From Sanguibacter gelidistatuariae (lineage in GTDB: Bacteria > Actinomycetota > Actinomycetes > Actinomycetales > Cellulomonadaceae), in the NCBI RefSeq assembly GCF_900096585.1, contig NZ_FMYH01000001.1:248001-312000 (forward strand): 64,000 nt of DNA, written 5' to 3'. Under the pieces are notes generated by a model that made no database searches, was not told the origin of the DNA, and saw nothing but the letters and a program-made list of their open reading frames with translations. Every line of letters begins with the position of its first letter. Position 1 is the stretch's first letter. The position numbers and the translations under genes are program-made. Shown piece after piece: positions 56,690-64,000 of the stretch.

Positions 56690-58063
56690 TCAGCTCGCGG
56701 GCCAGGACTTCTCGATGGCCGTGAGAACCGCCTCGTCGGACTTGTCGGTCGCGATCCAGTCCGTCATCTCCGTCCAGAACGACCCCGCACCCACGGCGGC
56801 AGGCATCTGGTCAGATCCGTCGAAGCGGAAGGTGTACGCGGGGTCGGTGAGCAGCTTGTAGGACATGATGTCGATCGGGGACTGCAGCAGCGACGCGTCG
56901 AGGCCGCTGTTCGCCGAGATCCAGCCCTGGCCGGTGACCTTGGCCTTCTCGTTCGCCCACTCAGGGCTCGAGAGGTAGGCCTGGAAGGCCTGGACCTCTG
57001 GCCGGTCGGAGAAGGCAGTCACGAACTCACCACCGCCGAGCAGCGGCTTGTCGTCGGCCGTCTTGCCCGGGAGGTAGAAGGCGTAGACACCGTTGTCCTG
57101 CGGCTTCTCAGCGACAGTGACGTCCGTGGCCCAGTTGGCCTGGTAGAAGTTCGCCGCTCGCATCAGGGAGCAGGTGCCGGCGGGGATGCCGTTGCCTGCC
57201 TCGTTCCAGGGGGCCGTCGCGATCGACTGGACGTCGCCGAGACCGCCATTGACGTAGGCCGGGTTCTTCAAGACGTCACCAACCGTGGCCAGCGCCTCGA
57301 CGATCTTCGGGTCGTTGAACGGGATGGTGTGGTTGACCCACTCGTCGTAGACATCGGGCCCGGCCGTGCGGAGGACGACGTCCTCGAGCCAGTCAGTGGC
57401 AGGCCACCCTGTGGCGGTGCCGGACTCGATGCCAGCGCACCACGGGATGCGCCCGGAGTCGGCGATGGTCTGCGACAAGGTCATGAGCTCGTCCCAGGTC
57501 GTAGGGATCGTGTACCCGTTGTCGGCGAACTCCTTCGGGGAGTACCAGACGAAGGACTTCACGTTGGCACCGAGGGGGGTCGCGTAGAGCTTCCCGTCGA
57601 CTGTGCCGTAGTTGACCCACGCCTCGGAGTAGTACTTCGTGGCGTTGTCGATGACGGCCTGAGGTGCCGGCTTGACCGCATCCGGGAAGTCGGCGACGAG
57701 GGACTTGAGGAAGCCAGGCTGCGGGATGTAGGCGATGTCGGGTGCAGTCTTCGCGGAGAGGCGAACCGGCAGCTGAGACTCGAACTCGCGGGATCCCTCG
57801 TAGGCGATCTTCGCGCCTGTGCAGGTCTCGAAGGGGATGTAGGAGTCTGTCTGCTGCTTGGACTCGGGGTCGACGATCGAGGTGTACACCGACACCGTCT
57901 TGCCCTTGAGGTCGCCGTACTGCTTGTAGGCCGCGCAGTCGACCTTGCCCGTGCTGGAGGCGTCGGGCGACTTGTTGCCACTGTCGGAACAGCCGGCGAG
58001 GATAAGGGCGAACGCCGCCCCGGTTGCAAGAGCCGCGTAGGAGCGGCGAGTCATACTTCTCAT
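56690..58063 (-). CDS. Sugar-binding lipoprotein of a CUT1 ABC transporter
   Basis: The 457-residue extracellular solute-binding family 1 protein has a lipobox (AALATGAAFALILAGCSDS). It contains KTVSVYTSIVDPES, APDIAYIPQPGFL, YATPLGANVKSFVWYSP and WPATDWLEDVVLR, as in alpha-glucoside/oligosaccharide binders (AglE-like). GAGGA lies before ATG 58063. It is the first gene of the transport operon. The LacI-type site at 58142 and the regulator gene lie immediately upstream. Confidence 0.92.
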   Translation of the reverse strand: MRSMTRRSYAALATGAAFALILAGCSDSGNKSPDASSTGKVDCAAYKQYGDLKGKTVSVYTSIVDPESKQQTDSYIPFETCTGAKIAYEGSREFESQLPVRLSAKTAPDIAYIPQPGFLKSLVADFPDAVKPAPQAVIDNATKYYSEAWVNYGTVDGKLYATPLGANVKSFVWYSPKEFADNGYTIPTTWDELMTLSQTIADSGRIPWCAGIESGTATGWPATDWLEDVVLRTAGPDVYDEWVNHTIPFNDPKIVEALATVGDVLKNPAYVNGGLGDVQSIATAPWNEAGNGIPAGTCSLMRAANFYQANWATDVTVAEKPQDNGVYAFYLPGKTADDKPLLGGGEFVTAFSDRPEVQAFQAYLSSPEWANEKAKVTGQGWISANSGLDASLLQSPIDIMSYKLLTDPAYTFRFDGSDQMPAAVGAGSFWTEMTDWIATDKSDEAVLTAIEKSWPAS

Positions 58064-58141
58064 CGTTGAGATCCTCACATCGTCGTGATCGGGTGAAATC
58101 GACAGCCGCAGGTGGCTGGGCCGCCTCGTGCCTTGCGCTCT

Positions 58142-58157
58142 ATGCAAGCGCTTACAT
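58142..58157. promoter_or_regulatory. LacI-family operator in front of the sugar transporter
   Basis: ATGCAAGCGCTTACAT is palindromic at 7 of 8 pairs around AAGCGCTT. It lies 79 bases upstream of the binding-protein start, between that gene and lacI. It is the obvious site for the adjacent regulator. Confidence 0.75.
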
Positions 58158-58199
58158 CTGGATTCCGCAACCGCTGCAGGGGGTATTCACGGTAACAAT

Positions 58200-59254
58200 T
58201 CAGTCACATCTGCGCACGTCAGAGATCGACTCCCGCTCCACGAGCCGGGTCGGGTGAACCACGAGACCACCCCCCGTGGTCGCGCTCCCGCGGGATATCA
58301 GGTCTAGCAGCAGCTCGGCCGCCTGTGCCCCTGCCCCGAGGCGTCCTGGGAGATGGTCGTCAGCCCGACGAGCTCCCCGAGGTCATGGCCGTCGATCCCG
58401 ATCACTGACAGGTCACGCGGAACGTCCAGCCCGCGGTCCCGCGCGGCCAAGATGACACCCATCGCCATCTCGTCCGAGGAGGCGAAGATCGCAGTCAGCT
58501 CTGGATGGGCATCAAGCAGCGCATGGGTCGAGGCCCGTCCGCCCTGGACGTCGAAGTTCCCGTTGACCTCCCAGCCCGGGTTCGGCTCGATCCCCGCGGC
58601 CCGCAGGCCGTCCACCCATCCTGAGTGTCGGGCCGCCGGCGGCGACCACGAGTGCTCCTCGTCGGGGGTCCCGGTCACGTGACCGATCAGCCGGTGACCG
58701 CGTGAGATGAGGTGCGCCGTCGCGCACTGCCCGGCGTCGTAGTCGTCCAGGCGCACCGTGAGGTGGTTGTCGCGACCGGTCCCCACGAAGGCCAGCGGGA
58801 CACCCAACGCCTCCAGGGAGGCGACCTCGGCGTTGCTGAGGGGGAGCCCGACGACGAGGATCCCGTCCACCCGACGATGCAGGACGCTCGGGTCCACGGC
58901 CCTCCGCGGCTGCTCCCGGGCGATGTCGAAGGTGTAGAGCAGGGCGTCGTAGCCGACCCGGCGCAGCGTGCGCTCGGCTCCCTCGATGACGTTGGAGAAG
59001 AACCAGCGGTTCACCCAGGGGGTGAGCAGCCCGATCGTCCGGGTCCGGCCCGACGCGAGGCTGGCCGCCGACGGCGACGCGACGTAGCCGAGCTCGCGTG
59101 CGACCTCCTCGACCCGCTGGCGGGTCTTCGCCGAGACGTTGGGCAGACCGCGCAGCGCGCGCGACACGGTTGCCGTCGACACCCCCGCCGCCTTGGCCAC
59201 ATCGTCTATTCCCTGGGTCACGAGGGACGATTGTTCACCGGATCCGGGAGTCAC
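58200..59254 (-). pseudogene. LacI-family transcriptional regulator, frameshifted near the C-terminus
   Basis: The N-terminus is a LacI helix-turn-helix (IDDVAKAAGVSTATVSRALR, VSAKTRQRVEEVARELGY), followed by a periplasmic-binding-like sensor domain through LTTISQDASGQG. The frame then runs into HRRPSCC and stops at 58304. If one C/G pair is added to the four-base run at 58328-58331, the frame continues AQAAELLLDLISRGSATTGG, then LVVHPTRLVERESISDV, which is the expected LacI ending, with a stop at 58200. So a one-base deletion or sequence error removes about 35 normal residues. GTG 59254 starts 8 bases after the HAD stop. Confidence 0.85.
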
Positions 59255-59262
59255 GCGAACGC

Positions 59263-60162
59263 TCAGCCCCGCTCGACGTCCAGCAGGCTGCGCAGGACCG
59301 GGACCGCGCCGTCGTCCGTGATGGACAAGGTGACCTCGTCCGCGGCCGCGATGACGGCTGCCTCGGCGTGGCCCATGGCCACCCCGCGAGCCGCCCAGCC
59401 GAGCATCGCCACGTCGTTGCCGCCGTCGCCGATCGCAACCGTCAGCGCGGGGTCGATGCCCAGCTCGGCGCGCAGCCGCTCAAGAGCATATGCCTTGGTC
59501 ACTCCGGTGGGAGCGACATCCATCCACCGGGTCCCGGCGATCATGAAGTACGTGTCGATCAGGCCCAACGAGCGCATCTGCTCCCCGAAGTCGGGGCCGG
59601 CGGTGCGGGCATGGGCGACCACGACGCGAGCGGTCTGGCGCACGCACAGGTCCTCGAAGGCCACGATCGTGTTCAGCCCGTGCAGGTTGCTGTCGGGGAA
59701 CACGTCGTCGATCCAGTACCCGACGCCGACCTCTTCGAGGGCGATCCGGGCGAGCGGCATGTGCTCACGCATGACCCGTAGCGCCTGCGACGGGTCGAAC
59801 ATGACCACGTGCTCGAGGACAAAGCCGCCCGGGGCGCTCGGGTCGAGCCGCGCGGTGACCGAACCGTTCGAGCACACCACCCAGCCCTCGTCGATGCCGA
59901 GGTCGCGGGCGACCGGCAGGACCGCGACGAGCGGGCGGCCCGTGGCGAGCACCACCTGGTGGCCGGCCGCACGGAGGTCCGCGACGCACTGACGGACCTC
60001 GTCGGAGAGGAACTCGTCATAGGTCATGAGCGTGCCGTCGACGTCGAGGGCGACGAGCAGCTGGTCGCCAGCGCGCGTCTGGAACAGGGACGACCTGCCC
60101 TGGTCAAGACGGTCGCCGTCGCCGAGGGCGCACCCGGGCGCGTCCCCCAGACCAATGGTCAT
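59263..60162 (-). CDS. HAD-superfamily Cof-type phosphatase
   Basis: The 299-residue cytoplasmic hydrolase has motif [15 protein letters not shown], motif [11 protein letters not shown], a C2-type cap and motif [22 protein letters not shown]. Cof-type enzymes dephosphorylate sugar phosphates, FMN or PLP. The ATG at 60162 overlaps the serS stop (ATGA), so it is coupled to serS. This serS-HAD pairing is common in actinobacteria. Confidence 0.93.
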   Translation of the reverse strand: MTIGLGDAPGCALGDGDRLDQGRSSLFQTRAGDQLLVALDVDGTLMTYDEFLSDEVRQCVADLRAAGHQVVLATGRPLVAVLPVARDLGIDEGWVVCSNGSVTARLDPSAPGGFVLEHVVMFDPSQALRVMREHMPLARIALEEVGVGYWIDDVFPDSNLHGLNTIVAFEDLCVRQTARVVVAHARTAGPDFGEQMRSLGLIDTYFMIAGTRWMDVAPTGVTKAYALERLRAELGIDPALTVAIGDGGNDVAMLGWAARGVAMGHAEAAVIAAADEVTLSITDDGAVPVLRSLLDVERG

Positions 60163-61442
60163 GCGTCGACCGGTTCGAGCACCTCGAGCCCGCCGAGGTA
60201 GGGCCGCAGGCCCTCGGGGACACGCACGGAGCCGTCGGCCTGCTGGTGATTCTCCAGGATGGCCACGATCCAGCGGGTGGTGCCCAGGGTGCCGTTGAGC
60301 GTCGCGACCGGGCGGGTCTCCCCCGACTCGGTGCGCTCTCGGATGCCCAGGCGGCGAGCCTGGAAGGTGGTGCAGTTCGAGGTCGAGGTGAGCTCGAGGT
60401 ACCGGTTCTGGGTCGGCAGCCACGCCTCGCAGTCGAACTTGCGGGCGGCACTCGACCCGAGGTCGCCAGCCGCGGTGTCGATCACCCGGTAGGGCAGCTC
60501 GGCCTTGGCGAGCATGGCCTCTTCCCAGGCCAGCAGGCGCTCGTGCTCGGCCGCCGCCTCCTCGACGGGGACGTAGCTGAACATCTCGACCTTGTGGAAC
60601 TGGTGCACGCGGATGATCCCGCGGGTGTCCTTGCCGTAGGACCCGGCCTCGCGGCGGTAGCACGCACTCCAGCCCGCATAGCGCTTGGGACCGGCGGACA
60701 GGTCGAGGATCTCGTTCGAGTGGTAGCCGGCCAGGGCCACCTCGCTCGTGCCAGTCAGGTACAGGTCGTCGGCCGGCAGGTAGTAGATCTCGTCGGCGTG
60801 CTTGCCGAGGAACCCGGTGCCCGCCATGATCTCCGGCTTGACCAAGGTCGGGGTGATCATCGGCGTAAATCCGGCCTGGTAGGCCTGGTCCATCGCGGCG
60901 TTGAGGAGCGCAAGCTCGAGACGCGCCCCGATGCCGGTGAGGTAGTAGAAGCGCGCGCCGGAGACCTTGGCGCCGCGCTCGGTGTCGATTGCGCGCAGGC
61001 GCTCACCGAGGTCGAGGTGGTCACGCGGGACGAAGTCGGCCCCGTACTCGGCCGCGAAGTCCCGCTGGCGGCCTTCGGTGCGCAGCACGATGAAGTCGGC
61101 CTCGCCGCCGGGAGGAGCCCCTTCGACGATGTTGGCGATCTGCCGGGTGAGGTCGCCGAGCGCCACCTCGGCCTCGTCGGCCTCGGCCTGCAGGCCCTTG
61201 ACCTCCTCGGCGATCTTCTTGGTGCGGGCGAGCAGCGCCGTCCGCTCCTCGCCCTGCGCCTTGGCCACGTCCTTACCGAGAGACTTCTGCTCGGCGCGCA
61301 GCTGCTCGAACTCCGTCAGGGCGCTGCGGCGCCGGGAATCGGCGTCGAGCACCTGGTCGACGAGGGCCGGGTCGTCCCCTCGGGCGACCTGGCTTGCACG
61401 GACGAGGTCAGGGTTGTCGCGAACTACACGCAGATCGATCAC
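60159..61442 (-). CDS. serS: Seryl-tRNA synthetase
   Basis: The 427-residue class II synthetase begins [18 protein letters not shown], followed by the coiled-coil tRNA-binding arm (about residues 30-105). Catalytic motif 2 is [20 protein letters not shown] and motif 3 lies in [20 protein letters not shown]. It charges both tRNA-Ser genes found in this window. GTG 61442 has no ribosome-binding site but stands 6 bases after TACTCT, so it is probably leaderless. Confidence 0.97.
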   Translation of the reverse strand: MIDLRVVRDNPDLVRASQVARGDDPALVDQVLDADSRRRSALTEFEQLRAEQKSLGKDVAKAQGEERTALLARTKKIAEEVKGLQAEADEAEVALGDLTRQIANIVEGAPPGGEADFIVLRTEGRQRDFAAEYGADFVPRDHLDLGERLRAIDTERGAKVSGARFYYLTGIGARLELALLNAAMDQAYQAGFTPMITPTLVKPEIMAGTGFLGKHADEIYYLPADDLYLTGTSEVALAGYHSNEILDLSAGPKRYAGWSACYRREAGSYGKDTRGIIRVHQFHKVEMFSYVPVEEAAAEHERLLAWEEAMLAKAELPYRVIDTAAGDLGSSAARKFDCEAWLPTQNRYLELTSTSNCTTFQARRLGIRERTESGETRPVATLNGTLGTTRWIVAILENHQQADGSVRVPEGLRPYLGGLEVLEPVDA

Positions 61443-61448
61443 AGTGCA

Positions 61449-61513
61449 AGAGTATCGACCCGCGCGCGCCTGTGGGCACACACGGCCCCGCGGCCGGTCG
61501 CAGGGCCTACCGT
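61449..61513. promoter_or_regulatory. Divergent leaderless promoters for serS and the lipid kinase gene
   Basis: On the minus strand TACTCT (61454-61449) is 6 bases before the serS GTG. On the plus strand TACCGT (61508-61513) is 6 bases before ATG 61520. The two -10 elements are 53 bases apart, so their -35 regions must overlap. No -35 hexamer is clear. Confidence 0.5.
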
Positions 61514-61519
61514 GAACCC

Positions 61520-62680
61520 ATGGAACTGGAAGTGTGGCTGCTCGTCGTGGCAACCGTCGTCGCCCTCGTGGCGATCGGCCTGGCGCTCGTCGTCGTCGGG
61601 CAGCAGCGCGCGTTGCGCACGGCGGAAGATGCGCGGAACGCAGCCGACGACGCCGCGCCGACGGAGCCCGCCGGACCGGTCGGGCCGTTGCTGGCCTTCG
61701 TGGCGAACCCGTCGAAGAACGGCATGGGTCAGCTGCGGCCCGCGGTCGTCGCGCGGTGCGCGGCGGAGAACCTGCGCGAGCCGCTGTGGTTCGAGACGAC
61801 CGTCGATGACCCGGGCGTGGGCCAGACCCGGGAGGCGCTGGCCCGTGGCGCGGACGTGGTGGTCGCGGTCGGCGGGGACGGGACCGTGCGCGCGGTCGCC
61901 GAGGCGATGGTCGGGACGGGACGCCCGATGGGCCTGCTCCCGATGGGCACCGGGAACCTGCTGGCCCGCAACCTCGACATCTCGGTGACAGACCGCGAGG
62001 AGGCCTTCGATGTGGCGCTCCACGGCATGGACCGGGCGATCGACGTGGGCTGGCTCCGGGTCGACCGGCCGGCCCCGACCAAGGACGGCTCGGGGAAGAA
62101 GGACGACGAGTCGCAGGCCCCAGCGGACACCAAGGACCACATCTTCCTCGTCATCGCCGGCCTCGGCTTCGATGCCGCGATGGTCGCCGACACCGACGCG
62201 AACCTCAAGTCGAAAGTGGGCTGGGTGGCCTATTTCCTCGCGGGCTTCCGCCACCTGCACGGGCGCCGGCTGGAGATGGTAATCACCCTCGACGACCGCC
62301 CGCCGGTCACCGCGCGGCTGCGCAGCCTCATGGTCGGCAACTGCGGGCGGCTGCCCGGCGGCATCACGCTCATCCCCGACGCCGTGATCGACGACGGCAT
62401 CCACGACATCGCCGCGATCGACACCCGCGGCGGGATCATGGGCTGGGCGCAGCTGTTCGGCGAGGTGATGATGCAGGGCTTCGGGGTGACCAACGACCTG
62501 CCCAACAAGATCGGGCGGATCGACCACACCCGCGCCAAGAAGGTGCAGCTGCACGTGAGCGAGGGCGAGCAGGTCCAGGTCGACGGCGACGTGCTCGGGC
62601 GGGCCATCGACGTGAGCACCTGGGTGGATCCGGGTGCGCTCATCGTGCGGGCACCTGTCCCGCGTCTCAGCTCGAAGTAG
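61520..62680 (+). CDS. Diacylglycerol kinase catalytic-domain protein (lipid kinase)
   Basis: The 386-residue protein has an N-terminal membrane helix ([23 protein letters not shown]) and then the DAGK catalytic domain: [28 protein letters not shown] and [16 protein letters not shown] charged insert ([14 protein letters not shown]) interrupts the domain near residue 195. The C-terminal half ([19 protein letters not shown]) is typical of DgkB/YegS lipid kinases. It phosphorylates diacylglycerol or a related lipid at the membrane. Confidence 0.92.
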   Translation: MELEVWLLVVATVVALVAIGLALVVVGQQRALRTAEDARNAADDAAPTEPAGPVGPLLAFVANPSKNGMGQLRPAVVARCAAENLREPLWFETTVDDPGVGQTREALARGADVVVAVGGDGTVRAVAEAMVGTGRPMGLLPMGTGNLLARNLDISVTDREEAFDVALHGMDRAIDVGWLRVDRPAPTKDGSGKKDDESQAPADTKDHIFLVIAGLGFDAAMVADTDANLKSKVGWVAYFLAGFRHLHGRRLEMVITLDDRPPVTARLRSLMVGNCGRLPGGITLIPDAVIDDGIHDIAAIDTRGGIMGWAQLFGEVMMQGFGVTNDLPNKIGRIDHTRAKKVQLHVSEGEQVQVDGDVLGRAIDVSTWVDPGALIVRAPVPRLSSK

Positions 62681-62796
62681 GTCGTCGGCCGCGACCGGGC
62701 TGGCGCGCAGCCCTCTGGGGGTCGGCCTTCACCGAGGATTCACACGGCCCACCGCATCCCTTGCTGCCTGAGCGGCCGGGCACGCGTCGTGGCATC

Positions 62797-62802
62797 TAGG
62801 CT
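62797..62802 (+). promoter_or_regulatory. Putative -10 element of the last gene (leaderless)
   Basis: TAGGCT is followed by GATCCG and the GTG at 62809. No ribosome-binding site is present. Confidence 0.5.
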
Positions 62803-62808
62803 GATCCG

Positions 62809-64000
62809 GTGCCCCACCACCTGAGTTCCCCTGCCCGACGCCGCGCCCTCCCACGCCTGCGCGCCGCCACTTCGGGGCTGCTCATGGCAGGCGTGCTGCT
62901 GCTCGGTCCGTTGGTCGCCCCGAGCGCCGCGCTCGCCTCCGCGGGGACGACAGCCACCACGACGGGGACTGCGGGCACCGGAGCGACCACGGCCGACACC
63001 GCATCGCCCGCTCCGGTCGGCGACCGCGTCGTCCTCATCGGCACCGGTGGCGTGACCTGGGACGACGTCTCCGAGCTTGGCACGCCGGCGCTATGGAGCC
63101 TGGCTCAGGACGGCTCGATCGGCAACCTCGTGGTCCGCAGCGTCCGGAGCACCACCTGCCCCGCCGACGGCTGGCTCGCCCTGTCCGCCGGGAATCGGGC
63201 CGCCGACGAGTTCAACGCCAAGTCCATCCCGTGCCGGCTGCTCGAGAACGCGGACACCGGGACCGCTCCCGCAGTCCCAGCCTGGGACGACTACCTCACC
63301 CAGGTCGCCGACCAGTCGTTCAGCGCCGTCCCCGGAGCGTTCGGCGACGCCGTCGCCCACGCCGGGATTCCCGCCACGGCGATCGGCCCCGGCGCCGCGA
63401 TCGCCCTGTCCACCACCGACGGGACGGTCGCCGGCGACTACCTCGCCACTGCCCAGGGCACCACCCCGATCCCGCCCACCGCGAACCTGGCCGACTCGAT
63501 GACCACCGCGCTGGAGTCCTCCCGGCTGATCGTCGTCGACTCCGGATCGGCGCGGCGGCTGGGCTACGCGACCGAGCTCAAGGTGCCGCCCGAGCCGGTC
63601 GATCCCGAGGCCACCGACACGCCCACGGAGGAGGAGGGGGAGGAGGTCGAGCCGGGGATCGAGGAGGAGCTGGAACCTACCTCCGACATGATCCACGCCC
63701 AGGACGTCACCACGATCGACAACAACGTCGCGACGATCCTGGCCTCGCTGCGGGCCGACGACCCCGCCCTCGCCCATACGACGGTCATTCTTGCCTCGGT
63801 CTCCGACCCGGCGACCACCTCGCGCCTGAACATCGCCGCCATGCTCGGCGACGGCACCCCGGTGGGCACCCTGACCTCCCGCTCGACGCGCCAGCCGGGG
63901 TTTGTGCAGACCACGGACGTGCTGCCGACCCTGGCACGGCTGCTCGACCTCACCGACGACCTGCCGCGCAGCGCGCTCGTCGGGTCGCCGTTTACCTCCG
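62809..64000 (+). CDS. Secreted/membrane protein of unknown function (N-terminal part, runs off right edge)
   Basis: The 397 codons visible start with a basic region (ARRRALPRLRA), a hydrophobic signal (GLLMAGVLLLGPLVAPSAALA) and a Thr/Ala/Gly-rich spacer. The domain then reads RVVLIGTGGVTWDDVSELGT, ALWSLAQDGSIGNLVVRSVR and TCPADGWLALSAGNRAADE. This resembles a group of actinobacterial exported proteins with an alkaline-phosphatase-like fold, but no catalytic set is certain. An acidic insert (TPTEEEGEEVEPGIEEELEP) lies near residue 275. A later TTDVLPTLARLLDL fits the same fold. The C-terminus is beyond the window. Confidence 0.75.
   Translation, partial: MPHHLSSPARRRALPRLRAATSGLLMAGVLLLGPLVAPSAALASAGTTATTTGTAGTGATTADTASPAPVGDRVVLIGTGGVTWDDVSELGTPALWSLAQDGSIGNLVVRSVRSTTCPADGWLALSAGNRAADEFNAKSIPCRLLENADTGTAPAVPAWDDYLTQVADQSFSAVPGAFGDAVAHAGIPATAIGPGAAIALSTTDGTVAGDYLATAQGTTPIPPTANLADSMTTALESSRLIVVDSGSARRLGYATELKVPPEPVDPEATDTPTEEEGEEVEPGIEEELEPTSDMIHAQDVTTIDNNVATILASLRADDPALAHTTVILASVSDPATTSRLNIAAMLGDGTPVGTLTSRSTRQPGFVQTTDVLPTLARLLDLTDDLPRSALVGSPFTS

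Overview
This window is a high-GC (roughly 70%) actinobacterial chromosome segment. The evidence is a four-gene conservon, a Bpa/PafE proteasome activator ending in GQYL, a HemD-winged-helix regulator of the NnaR type, a sortase-E-like LAATG anchor, tRNA genes without an encoded CCA, and many genes that look leaderless. The gene content suits Micrococcales (the Cellulomonas/Sanguibacter/Oerskovia neighbourhood), but the genus is inference. I see no prophage, insertion sequence, CRISPR array or classical defence island, so this is mostly core and niche-adaptation chromosome.

Layout. 1-3452 (minus): urease operon ureA-B-C-F-G, cut by the left edge. 3755-4747: an NmrA/epimerase-like SDR. 4905-6919 (minus): two-gene ABC exporter. 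7229-8344: GH43-type propeller glycosidase. 8386-10122: PAS-GAF-PP2C phosphatase. 10102-12401 (minus): zinc-binding protein AztC and metallochaperone AztD, with a possible Zur site. 12625-14183: divergent aldo/keto reductase and acetyltransferase. 14285-18064: RecB-like nuclease/RNase H-like/DNA2-type helicase fusion. 18251-22188: two near-identical cold-shock genes with conserved structured leaders, flanking a fatty-acid desaturase and a carboxylesterase. 22324-26273: M15 peptidase, small leaderless ORF, DinB-like protein, thioredoxin-fold DUF255 protein. 26646-31337: a 1563-residue secreted, sortase-anchored, probably beta-glucan-active enzyme. 31493-37978: GltS, ABC-F protein, LtrA, MntH, SHOCT protein. 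38114-41203: beta-galactosidase. 41389-46917: three tRNA genes interleaved with an NnaR-like regulator, a ThrE-like exporter, a CAP lipoprotein, a 2-hydroxyacid dehydrogenase and the 3' stump of a sugar-ABC permease. 47023-52768: conservon cvnABCD. 52953-54581: quinone oxidoreductase and Bpa. 54619-59254: sugar ABC transporter with a frameshifted LacI regulator. 59263-62680: HAD phosphatase, serS, and a divergent lipid kinase-like gene. 62809 to the right edge: a secreted protein of unknown function.

How it works together. Carbohydrate use is the main theme: a GH43 protein, a wall-anchored glucan enzyme, a GH2 beta-galactosidase, a CUT1 sugar transporter and three LacI-type palindromes. Metal homeostasis is the second theme: nickel urease, the zinc proteins AztC/AztD, and MntH behind a doubled operator. 

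Most notable non-coding features. (1) A family of intergenic inverted repeats at 4796, 7087, 19792 and 21672 shares a GTGC-(8-base word) layout. (2) Paired cold-shock leaders sequester the ribosome-binding site with wobble-conserving changes. (3) A repeated TANNNT-(6 or 7 bases)-start-codon arrangement marks probable leaderless transcripts. (4) Two lesions in sugar-uptake genes: the lacI frameshift, and the permease stump beside tRNA-Ser(TGA).
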